Origin: Hybos culiciformis
Lineage: Eukaryota > Arthropoda > Insecta > Diptera > Hybotidae
Reading direction: 5' to 3'
DNA: 64,000 nucleotides
NCBI GenBank assembly: GCA_964007475.1
Contig: OZ023273.1
Location: 41,169,525-41,233,524 of the forward strand
Shown here: positions 48,892-62,024 of the stretch, one piece after another
Position numbering within the stretch: the first letter of the stretch is position 1
How the letters are laid out: every line of letters starts with the position of its first letter
Position numbers and translations under genes: made by a program
Notes under the pieces: generated by a model
Seen by the model: only the letters and a program-made list of their open reading frames with translations
What the model was told of the DNA's origin: nothing
The model's database searches: none

Positions 48892-51800
48892 TTCCTGTTG
48901 TGTTAATCTACCGCCTTATAAAATTTATAGCGTTAACATTTTAATAAATTACACAATCGTGCTGAGTAGTTTGCGGCAAATCAGTGTGGCTTTCACAGTA
49001 CATAGAAAAAAAAAAAAATATATAAATACATAATAACAAAATTAGCAAAGAAAAAAAAAAAAACCGTGGAAATATACCGCAGCGCGCGCAATCAAAATCA
49101 TTGGTTTTTTTTTAATGGTTTTGATTATAATAAAAATTTTACTTAAGTATATACAGAAAAAATATTATATTTAAGTTAAAAATTTTTACATTTCTTTAAC
49201 GACTATGCAAATTGCAAAAAATTACCTAAATAACTTCAAAGTTTTTTACTTTTTTTTTTTTTTTACTATTTTCATGCTAATTATTACAGCGAAGAAAAAT
49301 GTTGGAAGCAAAAATGCTTACCAGTTTTCTACATATTTCAGCATAGAAACAATAATTTTTGTTTTAGTGTACAATTCATAATGCTAATGTTTATTGTTTT
49401 GTGAATTTTTATGGTTAGATTTGCCGTGATATGATATTTAAATATATAGATGCGATGTCTGCTTTGCATTCCTAAACAAATCCCAGATATATGTTGTCCA
49501 GAAAAAAAAATTAATCTTCCAAGTATATTAATGACAATATACACTGATGATAAAAATTTAGGATTTCAGTCAAGATTATAAGAATCAAAACCATTTATGA
49601 TATCACGTTCGACATTAAGTTTCTCTGCAATTAAAAAGCAATAAAGTAATTCTAAAATTATGCGGTTCTTCAAATTTCAGTACATATATAATCAAGGTAT
49701 ACTACTAACTAATGCTACAATGCGGCCTCGTTAGCCTCATGTACATGATAGCTACTACTAAGAAAACTCTCATCCACATGTGATGTATAAATTTACTATA
49801 GTATTTATTTATTATGGTTTATCCCTGCGCAAACCTATAATCCCGATTTGATATAATTAATTATTATTATAATAAATGCAAACTAATTTCATTTCTTTAT
49901 AACAATGCTATCTTATCTGTCTATCTTAAATACTATTATTTTTATGGTTTGAAATTAACTCCGTGAAATTAACACTGAAGTGTAATAATTATAATAATAG
50001 TTCCTTGTCCTTATTAATTTATAGATCCTAAAAGATATAAAAGGTAAAAAATTACTCCAATATGATCTGTGAAAAAGAAAACCTGTTCGAATTTATAATT
50101 ATGACTTAAAAAGAACATCAACTTTATAAAAAAAAAAAAAAAACTATGAATATTATACCACATAATTTATAGACAATTCATTTAAAAAAAAATAAAAATT
50201 AAAAAAAAGATTACATACTACATAATATAAAAATGATAGTCCGGGTTCTGTTATTATTACTATTATTATTATTATTATTATATAAATTATCTAATAAATA
50301 TTTTAATATATTTAAAGACAGCTTGTATAAGTTATTTAAGTCTTAATAAATAATTATTATTGCGCTTGGCCACAGCACAAAGATATTTATTCATTGTCCA
50401 TAAATATATTACACACATATTTGTATATTAATAAGAAGAAAAGATTAAATGAATTTTCTTATAGAACAGAAGTTCCTACAGTTCGTTCACTTGGATAGTG
50501 TATAGTAGTTTTTACAATACAATTAAAATACTTTAAACTTAATATTTGTTTTCTTTGATATTTTAATATTAGTAATTTTAATTTGTAGGATTTAATAGTA
50601 AGAGTTTTTAATTTTTTTTTTTATTTATAACTTACATAATAATTATTAACCATCATTTAAATTTTAACATTAACTTCCCCGTGGGGAAGCATTTCATATT
50701 AATATTAACTGCTCACTTAAAAAAAAAAGTAATAAAAATATTTTATGATTAATTTATTCATTGCATATATATATATATAGATTATAGCAAAATGAAGACA
50801 TTTACAATATTTTTAAAATGATGTTATTTATAAAGTTCACTTGCTTCAAAACTTGTCCTAATTATTTATTTTTTTTGTTAATTCTTTCGTAGTTATCGAG
50901 TAAATATTGTTGTTATTAAACATTTTACGCTAAAAACAAGAGAACAATGTTGACATAAATTCTAACTCATAACAATTTTTACTTTACTATGGTATAAATG
51001 TTTATGTACTGTGGCGGCTTAAATTCATATATTTTATAAAAAACTGTAGTAATTTTTTTTGTTGTTAATATTTTGTTATAATAAATCATTATTATTTTGT
51101 GTGTTCATCTTTGTACAATAAACTTTGAGCTCAAATAACCGTGGAGGTCTATAGAGTTGCATCTAAAATAATTGCGGTTAAAAATCTTTGTATTATCTAT
51201 AATTTTTAGTTTTATTTTTTATTTTTTTTTTAAGAAAGTGTTGCAATATAATATGCGCCAGTTAATTATAATTATATAAAAATTATTGTTCTCTTTATAC
51301 ATAATATTGAAACTTAAAAGTATATTATTATTTTATTTATGTAGTTATTACAATTATTTATTTATATGGCCATAATTTACTAGATTTTTAATGCTATGTT
51401 TTATTTATGCGCTATTAATTTCTTTTTTTTTTCGCCTTTCCACATAGTTATCTGAGTAAATTCTTTAAATGCACTTGTAAGATCATGAGCTCAATTAATA
51501 TTTATTCTTGTTAATTTTTACAAATAGAAAAAAAAATACATTAAAATAGAAATAAAAAAAAAATAAATAAAAATTATAGACATTTGAATTCCATCATATA
51601 AATTTTATAGTGAAATTAAAAGGGAATTTTTTTTATTAAATTTTTTTACGTACTTATGTATAATGAAAATGAAAAGTGGTTGGACAAGAAAGAAAATTAT
51701 AGTATAAAGCTAGTTAAAATGATGAATATGAAAAAAAAAAAAAATTGTATCGAGTTATTGCGCAATTACATATATTACGGATTTAATGTTTACAATCATT

Positions 51801-51930
51801 AATAGCTTCAAGTGTGGGAAATTTAAGAGGGAAATTAAAATAAATTTGTTAATAAAAAAGATTAAAGGCTGTTATAATTAATTAAATTATTCTTTTTAAA
51901 TATTTTCTTGTATTCATTTTTAAAATATTA
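41881..51930 (+). other. AT-rich region, probably twin intron
   Basis: A small GC-rich patch at 41895-41940 (GACGCCGCTGCGCC then AACTTAACGACTTGGTG) and another at 49073-49092 (ACCGCAGCGCGCGCAATC) stand out but have no coding sense. AATCAAAATCATT at 49089 pairs with AATGGTTTTGATT at 49112 as a small hairpin. TTA microsatellites lie at about 48862-48892 and 50251-50281. The listed ORFs are AT-driven. Confidence 0.45.
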
Positions 51931-52164
51931 CATAAATTAGTGAAATACACCTTTGTAGTTAAATTCAACGAGAACGAATCAAAGCTGGATGAGATAGTGA
52001 TAAAAATTCTCCGCTTCTCTTGTCCTTGGTGTTGGGTCATAAAAGATGCTGTCAACCAAATTTCGGAGGTGATAGAATACATTTTAAATAATACATTTAC
52101 TTTAGGGGGTTGGATAAAAAAAAGTACTACAGAGGATGAGAAAATTATAATTTTGCCGAGTTGA
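51931..52164 (+). other. Unassigned island with mixed-composition ORFs
   Basis: Base composition rises over about 51940-52090. The plus frame gives KYTFVVKFNENESKLDEIVI then KILRFSCPWCWVIKDAVNQI; a minus frame gives VFYHLRNLVDSIFYDPTPRT then REAENFYHYLIQL before a stop. Either could be the remnant of a real coding exon or a transposon. No matching splice sites were convincing on the minus strand; on the plus strand an AG precedes and TCGGAG|GTGATA follows. I cannot name a family. Confidence 0.25.
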
Positions 52165-53493
52165 ATTTATAAAAATTTGTCATTTAAATATTTGATTGAA
52201 ATTATAATTTTTTCAAATTTTAAAAAAAAAAAGCAAAGCAAAAAAACACTGTTTTAATTTTATTAATAAAACTGGCGCCACTTTAATAAGGTTTGCTTTC
52301 ATTACGAGTAAAGTATTTTATAATCTTCTAAAATATTTAAAATAAATATTTACAAAATCTGAAATTCAAATTATTTACATATTTTTGTTGACTTTTTTTT
52401 TTTTTTTTGCGCAAAAATAAATAAATTTTCAAATGGATTACGAACAAAATAAATAATATTCATTTAAGGAAAAAATAATAAAATAAACACTTAGATTTCA
52501 TTAAAAAAAATTATAGAAATATTTTCTAGAATTTAATTTTTGTATGTATTTTATTTGCTAAAAATTGTTGCATTAATTTAAATTCAACTGAATTATATTA
52601 CAATATGTTCAATTTCAACTAGATTAAGAATCGAGTCACTGTGATCGCAAATTTTATAAATAATAAATATAGGAAGAACAGGTACATAAATAAGTTAAGG
52701 TATAGCATTATGTATATAATCCTTCAATGCATTTTACTCCGATATCATGCATTTTTTTTTAGGAAAACAATTTGTTTAATTTTCAAGTTAAATCAGTTCG
52801 AATGATTTGAAATTAAATAATTATTAGAATTTTAGATTTATCAAATTCATATAAATAAAATCGAATTTTAGGATCAATCCAAAAGAACTCTACTTACATA
52901 ATGTTGTTGGACCTCAAATTTATGGTAACGACATAAAATTCGTATGTCGAAGCCGGTATCTAATCCTTGCTAACACTATAAGTCAATTATAATAAATATT
53001 CAATTTTAAATCATTATAAATTACTTTTAAATACTTTCGTATAAAAATATAAAAGATATTCAACAAAATATTTTTGTTAAGAAAACTTAAATAAAAAAGA
53101 ACGTCCTTTATCTATATTAAACAAAAAAAAAAAATAAAAAAAATTTATCCACTTGAATGAATAAATTTTTTCATGTAAGTATGAATAAAATGCAGTTTAC
53201 ATCTTATTTCTGTTTAATATTTCAAAATGTGGATAACGCTTTAAAAAATTCAAGTGCTATTTTACTGCATTACAAAAATAATAACAAAATAAGTAAATAA
53301 AAATAATAAAGTCCACTTGTTTTCATTGAAGTTTTATTTAGTTTTTTTTTTTTTTTTCTTTTTTCCATACTCGAAAAGTATTTTTCAAGTTTTTCTTTAA
53401 TTTACTTTTTACGGGTGCTTGAAATTGAATATATATTATATTTTTTTTTACAAAATTAAAATCAGTTTGAAAATAAAAAAAAAAGTTATTTAC
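52165..53493 (+). other. AT-rich region
   Basis: No gene, repeat or other structure seen beyond homopolymer runs. Confidence 0.4.
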
Positions 53494-53501
53494 CTCTAGG
53501 C
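53494..53501. repeat. Target site duplication, left (CTCTAGGC)
   Basis: Identical to 54223-54230; the 8-bp length fits hAT elements. Confidence 0.93.
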
Positions 53502-54222
53502 CAGTGGTTCTTAACCTTTTTAGCTACCGGCACCCCTAAAATTTTCAAACAATATTCTCGCACCCCTTACCAGAAATTATTGACTTATATAAATTAAAAA
53601 ACAAACATTATGCAAAACATATTTTTTATACTAAATTAAATTTTTTAATAAAACACTAAAAAAATATTAAACTTCTATCTATTATTGCTATATTTTAGCT
53701 TACCTTTTGAATTTGACTTTAATGTACCAAATTATATTCTAATAATTAGAATATAAATATTCAACTAAACTTGTAAAATTAACTTGTATTAATTGTTTTA
53801 TTATTAATATTTAACTTTTAATATTCAACACAAAAATTCAAACTTGTAATAATCAACACTAAAATTCAATTATTTTTAAATCTTTATTCAATGTAATGTT
53901 CGAATCAGTATTTATATTTCTAAGAATAATCGCAACAATCAACTAAAATTTCGAGGAAATATAAAAATCACTATAGAAACGCATTTGAATTTTTGTAATT
54001 GTAGAAAAAATACAAAAATTAATTTGTTTCTATGGTTTATAATTTACAAACATATTTAAAAAATGTTTTGTGAATAAAAAATTTACTAACCAAAATGAAT
54101 TTTTAAGATTAGTTTTTTATTTTGCTAGCTACACGTGAATTTGGAAAATTACAATTTCGCACCCCCAAATATTCAAGCTCGCACCCCTAAGGGGTGCGTG
54201 CACCACCGGTTAAGAACCACTG
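53502..54222. mobile_element. hAT-type MITE with intact ends and 8-bp target duplication
   Basis: The left end is CAGTGGTTCTTAACC (53502) and the right end GGTTAAGAACCACTG (ending 54222), a perfect 15-bp inverted repeat of the Charlie/hAT type, with GCACCCC words repeated inside both ends. CTCTAGGC is duplicated exactly at 53494-53501 and 54223-54230. The 721-bp body is AT-rich with no transposase, so it must have been moved by a related autonomous element. The intact duplication makes it the youngest-looking insertion in the window. Confidence 0.93.
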
Positions 54223-54230
54223 CTCTAGGC
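54223..54230. repeat. Target site duplication, right (CTCTAGGC)
   Basis: Identical to 53494-53501. Confidence 0.93.
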
Positions 54231-57200
54231 CATGCAATCATAAAAAAAACATAAAAATTAAAAATCTATATATAAAGTGAGAAAAATTTTATAACAATTT
54301 TAATTTTTAATTAACTATATGTTTATTTATTGGAAATTAATTTATTATGTATTAGTTAAAAAGTTCTTAGCTCGTGGGGTAAAAAAAAATGTGTGTACCT
54401 CTTAAGACATTAGGAAACATTTCAAAAGTAATAAATTAATCTATTAAATCAGAATTTGAATAATTCAAAATATTGTTTAACTATTAAGATTCAAATTAGA
54501 ACAAACAAATGCAGATTCTAAACAAAGAGTCTGTAAATACTTATTTTTTATTTAATACTATCAACAATTCAAGCACAGTGGTCTCTCTATTCCAACAATT
54601 TTGTTTTTCTTTAAACACTTTTCAAATATTTCAAAAATTATTTATTCACATTTAAAACATTCAAAAGCTTTAGAAATTCTCTATAAAATCAAATTATTTA
54701 CATTCGTGAACTTTTTTCGGGGTTCATAAAATGATACGTCACAGTTTCTGATAATACATAAGTGTAGACTGTAGATATATAGATTTAAATTTTTTTGTGT
54801 AATATTTTCATGTTATTTTTGTGGCTATCATAGTATCATCAAACGAATATATGTAGAATCTTAGAAAATTCGATTTCAAATATTGACGATGAAATTTCAA
54901 TAATTTATTTGGAAAAATCGAAAAACTTCTTTAAAATATATATTTAAATGAAATTAATGAACCAATTTATGTTAATTCAAATTTTATTTCGAACTTTGAA
55001 TAATTTTCTTTTAAACGAAAAATGTTTCAAAAAGTTTGCTGGTGAAAAAAATAATAAAATAAAAAACTTCTACAATTTGATTGACTTTAAAATTAAAATG
55101 AAGGCAAGGCTATTTGCAAACTTATTTTTTGTATGCCTTTATTTAATACATAGACTGCTGAATAATAATGAACTATAATTTTCGAGAGCATTTATTTTCC
55201 TTAATTTTAATTATTGTTCAATCAATCGAGATCAAAATATTAAAAAAAATACATTTTTTGAAATTTTTTATAAATACTTTATTTCTAATTCTTATTTGCA
55301 AGTTTTGTTATTATATTTTATATTGTAAATTCTTGTTTTGTCAGTTTAAATTTAGTAATAAAAATGTGTATTTTCAGATTTTTTTTTCTTTTTTTTTTAA
55401 TAAATAAATAAAATTGTTGAGACTTTAAGTGATTTCAATTCAAGAATTCATGTAGAAAAATACTGAATAGCTTTTGAAAATAAATATTTTTATTGCGTTT
55501 TTTTATCATTAATTTTTTTTTTTTGTAATGTAAAATTATAACCATAATTGGGTTTTACGTACATATATCAAATCAATATATATTATTTATTAAATAAAAT
55601 AGCATTTAGACTAGACAATTTATTATTAATCTTAAATTGTATATTAATTTTTTTTTATTCAGAAAAAATGTTGTTAGAGAAGATGGTATTAAAAAAAAAA
55701 AAAACAAAAAATTGTGTTAGATCCGTTTTATATGTTGCAGATGCTTTAATTAAAAGTTGATAAATCAAATAGCCTAAAAATTAATAAATAGAAACTTTTA
55801 CGTTGGTTTGTTTTTTTTTTTTAGTTTTAAATTTTAAGTTTTGGGATTTAATAATTTTTTAGATCTTTTAAACTAATTATAACTATAATACTATAATACA
55901 TTACATATTATGTATATATGTACTTTTATTGTTTCCCATAAAAAATATATTTTATGTAATTTTGATTTTGATAAGAAAATATTTTCTTTTAAAATTAATA
56001 TCAAAGACCGAAAGGTTTTCTGGTTTGTACATGCATATATATATTATTTTTTTTCCCCAACATTCCACAGAAATGGGAAAAACATTTGTTTGGCGGGAAA
56101 AATAACATAAAATTGCACAAAAAAATAGTTTCCCAAATCATTTTTATTTTTTGCATTGAATTTTTTTTTTTAAGATGTGAAATTGATTGAAATCCAATTT
56201 CGAAATTAAATTAAAAAAAAAAAATGAATAAAATAAAAAATATTTTATCAGCTGGATAAAATCTATGACGGAATTGACTAAGCATTATTTATTTATTCGT
56301 TTTAATATTTTTTAATCATATTATATATGTATATATGTACATTAGGTATAAATATTTTTATTTCAAACACACAATTTTTTTTTGTTCTTTTTTTTTTTTT
56401 TTGCTTTCATAAATGAATGAAATTATTCGATTAAAACGAACGAATAGAAACAAGTTGGATATTTTTCTTTCGCTTTAGAAATAAAAATGAAAACATCAGT
56501 AGCTAGAAAAAAAACTGAATATTCAATTAAATAAAACTCAAAAAATATATAAAATAATGTTTGGTATATATGCATTTTGTATATAATATACATTATGCTC
56601 AGGTTAGTGAATCAATTTAAAAAGAGAGATTGTTTTTTTTTTTTTTTTGTTTTTATTTTGATATGTTAATGGCACTAATTTGTGCAAGGAATGGAAAAAA
56701 CCTATTGAAAAATAAGCGAAGCAAAACTCCCCATAAAATATTTTATTTTAATGTTTTTTTTTTTGGTTTTTTTTTTTGTTTTTTTTTTTTGTGAATTTAT
56801 AATTAAAAGAAAATTTGTAATGTAGTAAAATTTGTAACATTATATAAAATGTTCATTCATCAAAAATAAAAAGTACCTACACAACTTGTTGACTTAAATA
56901 TAGAAATATTATAATAATGAAACCAGCTAAAGTTCTGTCATTTTTGAATGAAATATTTATGTTATGTGGGATAAAATCAAAACCTTGGGGCAAAACTATG
57001 TCGACGGTGTTTGAATAACAAAAAAAAATGTATATACAGAAATTAAGTTTCGTTCAAAAGTATTGAAATTTTTTAAAATTTTTTGTTTGCACTACAAAAA
57101 AAAATCTTACTTAAGGTTCACATATGAAGCTTGTTTTCGCTGAAAGAAAATTCAAACAATTTGATGCAAATAAATTCTCTAATTACTTATAATAATTGAA

Positions 57201-58915
57201 TACTTATAATGATTGAAAAATTTACATTGAACAGCTCTCTTCATTTATTCATTTATTTGTCGCAATTTTTTTTCTTAATCAGGACATTTAAGTTAATCCG
57301 TGGCCAAAAAAAAAATTGTTTTTCGTTGGTCTATCTAAACAAAAGCTACAATATTTGTTAACTTAAACAGCCAAGGTTTGATTTTTCCTATATAAGTTTA
57401 GACAAACTTACTCAACGAACGGTCAGTAGTATTTTTCTGTAACAAATTTTTTTTTTTTATTTATGTAGAAAATCAATTTAAAAAACCGAAATTTTTTGTA
57501 CGGGGGTTTATTAAATTTATTCAAAATCACGAATATTTTCCTTTTCTTTAGAATAGTTTTTCTCTATTAAAAAAAAACACTCTTCAAGTATATTCTTTTT
57601 TTCTATTTTATATAAAAGCATGGTCTCGGATACTATTAGAATTTTTTTTTTTTATATGTTTTTAAAGAGACACATATTTCTTGTTTATATATTTTTATTA
57701 CGTGCATTTTTCAAGAATTGTTTTCTTTTGAAAATTATTAAAAAGCTATTTTCGAATGACGACGATAAGAGGAAAAAAAAATTAAGAAAAATGAAGAGGG
57801 GGCCCAAAAGAAGGAAATCACTACTTAAAATGTTCTAATTTTAAAATATGAACCTTTGTTTTTCTTCTATTTTTTTTAAATAATAAATATTTAATATTTT
57901 TTTTTTATTTTAAATATAATAAAAAAATAAAATTGTTTTTCTTTGAATTGTGAGAATTAGAAAGCTTATTAAGGAAAAGCAAAAAAAAAAAATATATATA
58001 TATATATATTGTATTTTTCTTATTTATCTACTTGGAAAATCTTTTTCAATTTTTATGAAATACTCAAATTTAACAATTATATATATACCTATAAAAAAAA
58101 AATTAAATCATATTTATGTTTGCCTCCCATATTTTTTATTCAGCATTTAACAAGCACAATTAAATTTCTTAGAAAAATTTAAAATTAAGTGTTATAAATT
58201 TCTTTTTATTTTTATTTATTTTTTTTAATTTTTTATATTTTAACGACAATTCCATATAAATATATAAATTATAACTACCTAGCTGGTTACTTGAACAATA
58301 TAAAAATATATAGCTGAACGAAGTTAAGTGTGCAACTTAGGGACAGAAATTATTGTTAGATCATAGATTAGATTCTGTGAAGTGAACGCGATGTCATTAA
58401 ATATTTTTTTTTTGAGAAACTTAATGTTAGCACGTTAAAAAAACCTTTAATAATATTTTTTCGATTGGGTTACGAATGCAATAATGAACTTTTTTCAATG
58501 GAATCTAAGTATTATGAAAATGTAAAATTTTGAAAATAAAATGTCGATTTCCCGAATTTCATATAAACATATATTTAATTTATTTAATAACTTTACATAT
58601 TTATACTACTCTATTGTAACATTGAGGTGGCATTTTTCAAGTCTCATTTTATAGGCGGAATAGTATTCAAGATATGTTGGTTCAATAGGTTTTTTTTTTT
58701 TTTCTTTGTACATTTTATATGTAAGTTGATGCGTAAAAATTTATAAGGCTTGATTTTTATATATAGTTTGAAAATGTCAAAGGGAAATGTTTCATTCTGT
58801 AAATTAGAGTTATAAAATATTAAAAGAGGATATTGTGTGCGTTACATTAATTGATTGTATAGTTCAAAAGTTGGAAATGGTTTTAATGTTTCCGTTTACA
58901 AAATTTAAAATTCTT
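54231..58915 (+). other. AT-rich region
   Basis: Several plus-strand ORFs of 66-79 codons (54948-55407, 55548-55760, 55910-56110, 57620-57838) are rich in F, I, K, L and N, as chance frames in AT-rich DNA are. No family features. TATA-rich tracts near 56320-56340 and 57992-58010. Confidence 0.45.
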
Positions 58916-58916
58916 T

Positions 58917-58922
<6 letters not shown>

Positions 58923-58984
<62 letters not shown>
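58923..58984. repeat. (TA)31 microsatellite
   Basis: An uninterrupted run of TA of about 62 bp. It produces the poly-(I/Y) ORF at 58835-59074, which is not a gene. Confidence 0.95.
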
Positions 58985-58988
<4 letters not shown>

Positions 58989-61420
58989 TTTTAATTAAAT
59001 GGAGATTTTCTCCAAACTTTTATTTTTATTATTTATTATGTGGGATGTTTCCGTTAATTAACATTAAAATTTAGGTTGATAAAATATGTAAATGCAAGAA
59101 ATTTAAATTAAATACGATATAAATTAATTTTTAGATAAAAAAAAAGGTAAAATTTTAGTTTTTCAATTTAATTTTATAATATTTAATGTAATTACATTTA
59201 ACATAAAATACTAGTTTGGATGAAGTTCAAAAGAACTTAGGTAACAATATATGTAATGGAATTTGTCGGTTTTGAATGCAATGTGATGTTCTAAGTTCTT
59301 TTTTGTTGATTAAGAAACATACGGTGTTATATAATGGTTGATTAAATATATCTAAGTAAATATAACACCATTTATGCTCTCAAATTTATAAAAATAAATT
59401 CGTCTAGAATAGTTGAAAATTCAGTAGGTATAGGTAGTAAACATTTTTTTTTCTATAACATTAATTATTAAACTAATTTCTTTCATTGAATTTTTTGTTT
59501 TTATTATTTATAATAATATTTATAGTTTATTCAATCGCAGTCGAATTAGTTATCTGGGATGAAATAAACACGTTTTTTATCAGGTTCAATACTATTAAAA
59601 TTAAAAGGTTTAAATTTTTTTGCCTTTTGTGTCCGTTATAGGCATATTATGTATTTCGAACAACACAAAAATGTACAATTAATTTTATTTATTAATTCTG
59701 CATATTATATTGTAGAAACTCTTCTCATATGAATATTTAAGAAACTTAGTAATATAATATAAATAGGTGATTAAAGAAATATGCATTTATCTAACAAAAA
59801 AAAAATTTATTCAAAGTACCAAAATTTAGATTTTAAGAATGTAAAAAAAAAATATTATGATAAAAAAATCATTATTTCCTATAATTATAAATTAATAAAT
59901 TTAATTGTAATTTAAATAAAAAAAATAAAAATATGAATGTAAACTACATTGACAAAATGTCTATAAATAAATATAATATGGTAAATAATTGGCGTTATTA
60001 ATATTTAAGAATAATTTAAACAGTTCTAAATGATAAAATAAATCCTGAAACGAATCAATTTTTGCCCAGAAGAGGCAAAAGTTGATTCTTAAACTATAAA
60101 TGTATAATGTTGTATGTATTATATTGAAGGACTCATTAAGTATAGATATCATAATAAATATTTAATTTTTCTTTCATATTTAATACATATATATGAAGAA
60201 TATATATTTATTTTTTAAATTTAATATCAAGATCAATATAATTTTATGTAATATTTAATTATTATTTTTTTTTATAAATTTCATGTTTGAGTTATTCACA
60301 TACACAACTATTCACCATTGAACTAAATATTTTCCTTTAAACTCGATTAGAAGTACCATTTATAAAAATTTGCTTCTTAAATTTTAATCTCAATTGAGTT
60401 AGCAGAATCCATTGATTATATCACAGCTTTTGAGTTTTTTCTTTAACAGAATAAGCTTATTATATACAATTTTAAAGCTAAGAGCCAGGCTAAATTTAAA
60501 AAAAATTATATTATATTCAATTGGTTAAGAACTTTTGCAGAGTATTTCCCATTAACTACATATAAATTCATAAATAAGTTTAAGTGAAAGCTATATTTTT
60601 ATAGTCCTTCTTTTATATCTAATTTATTTTTAATTATTTTATACCAAGGAAGGAGCGCATAATTATTTATTTCTCTTTAATTTTTTGTATTTAAATAATA
60701 ATTATGAAATCTCACGTATATGTGATTTATGCTTAATACTTTTATATTTTTAACAATAAAATATTTTAGAATAGAATTAATTAGAGTTTTTATAAATTTA
60801 TCATTTTCATATTTTTATATAATTTATTAAGGTATAACAGGTTTTGATATCAAATAAAGGGTCAACTTACCACTAATGTATAGTAATAAATTTAAAAAAA
60901 ATATCCTTATTATTTGCTTTAAATCAAAATAAATTATTTGAATTAAAATTTAATCTTGACTTATGTAGTTTGAAATAAATTTTGATAATTATTTAGGTTT
61001 TCATATAAAAGTTTCTCAATACCTTGTTATAATTTTTTTTCTATTCGTAGTAGCATACATATCGATTGTGTGAAGGTAGATACTACTTTCCAAAAACTCA
61101 ATGTTCCCATTTTGTAATTATTATAAATTTTTGTAAAATTCATATAATCAAGAATCAAAATATTATTTAGCGATTATATTCATGTTCACGCGTATGTTTT
61201 AAAATAATTATAACAACAATATACTATAATATCAAGACGTGTAGCATAAATTTAAGTTAAATATAATATATACCTACCTTAAAGTTTTATTATTCTCAAT
61301 TATCTCAAACTTCTGTAAATTAATGAAAATTTTATAGACATAAAAACACAAGGAGATGTAATTTACGATATAGCACCTATTTGAAGACAAAAAAAAATTT
61401 TTTTTTCCACATAATATGGC
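58985..61420 (+). other. AT-rich region with one compact hairpin
   Basis: No gene seen. At 60052-60088 a short hairpin stands out (listed separately). The minus ORF at 59961-60152 spans it and looks like chance. Confidence 0.45.
60052..60088. repeat. Short hairpin GAATCAATTTTTGCC / GGCAAAAGTTGATTC
   Basis: Stem of 15 bp, with 14 Watson-Crick pairs and one T opposite G, and a 7-base loop. It is too short for a standard microRNA precursor unless flanking pairing extends it, which I do not see. Confidence 0.4.
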
Positions 61421-61423
61421 AGC

Positions 61424-61511
61424 GTGGGACTTTAAATTGAATTAAAAAAAAATAATAATAAACTTTTTATGTTTTCGAACAGTAAAAACTTTCCACGCTG
61501 TCATATTGAAT
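61424..61511. repeat. Short inverted repeat around ATATGRCAGCGTGG
   Basis: AATATGGCAGCGTGGGA near 61424 is the inverse of TTCCACGCTGTCATATT near 61493 apart from two bases, separated by about 55 AT-rich bases. It may be the ends of a very small MITE. Confidence 0.45.
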
Positions 61512-61691
61512 AAATTTATGATTTATTTTATATAAACATATTTATATATAAAAGTAACCATTATTACGCAAAAAAAAAATCTAAACTTTACTCAATTAGA
61601 ACTGTTTGAATTTAAAATAAATAAAAAATAAATTTTTATTTAATTTTTTTTTTTTTTTAAATATAATTTTTTAAGGTTTTTTTTGAAGTCT

Positions 61692-62018
61692 CTTTCAGAC
61701 GAGGATACTTTAAGTGAGATACTGTGTATGGGATACTATGTGATGTAGTGTGTTAAAGAGATGCATATGTTATAGATTTTTTTTTTTTTTTAAATTTGTT
61801 AATATAATATAATCAGGATCCCCCAAATACGTAATTCAGTATTTTGGGAACGAAATTCATTATGCCGTATCCCGACGACCGCAAAACATCATTATTATAT
61901 ATTTGGTATCAGACTACTGTATCCAATACTGAATACGGTGTGAAAAACAGTGTTAAATTGAAATCACATAACAATGAATGGCATGTTTTCTTGTATCTCG
62001 GATATGTTCGTCTGAAAG
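61692..62018. repeat. Inverted-repeat element resembling a terminal exon
   Basis: CTTTCAGACGA at 61692-61702 is exactly inverted as TCGTCTGAAAG at 62008-62018. Inside, ATTCAGTATT (61835) is inverted as AATACTGAAT (61925), and GATAC words repeat. A plus-strand frame from about 61835 to the TAA at 62024 reads PYPDDRKTSLLYIWYQ... ending WHVFLYLGYVRLKEA, and TCTTTCAG could serve as a splice acceptor, so a real last exon is not excluded. The nested symmetry favours a small transposon. Confidence 0.45.
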
Positions 62019-62024
62019 AAGCCT

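Noticed and set aside
58835..59074. Apparent membrane protein with I/Y repeats
   Set aside because: It is the translation of a (TA)31 microsatellite.
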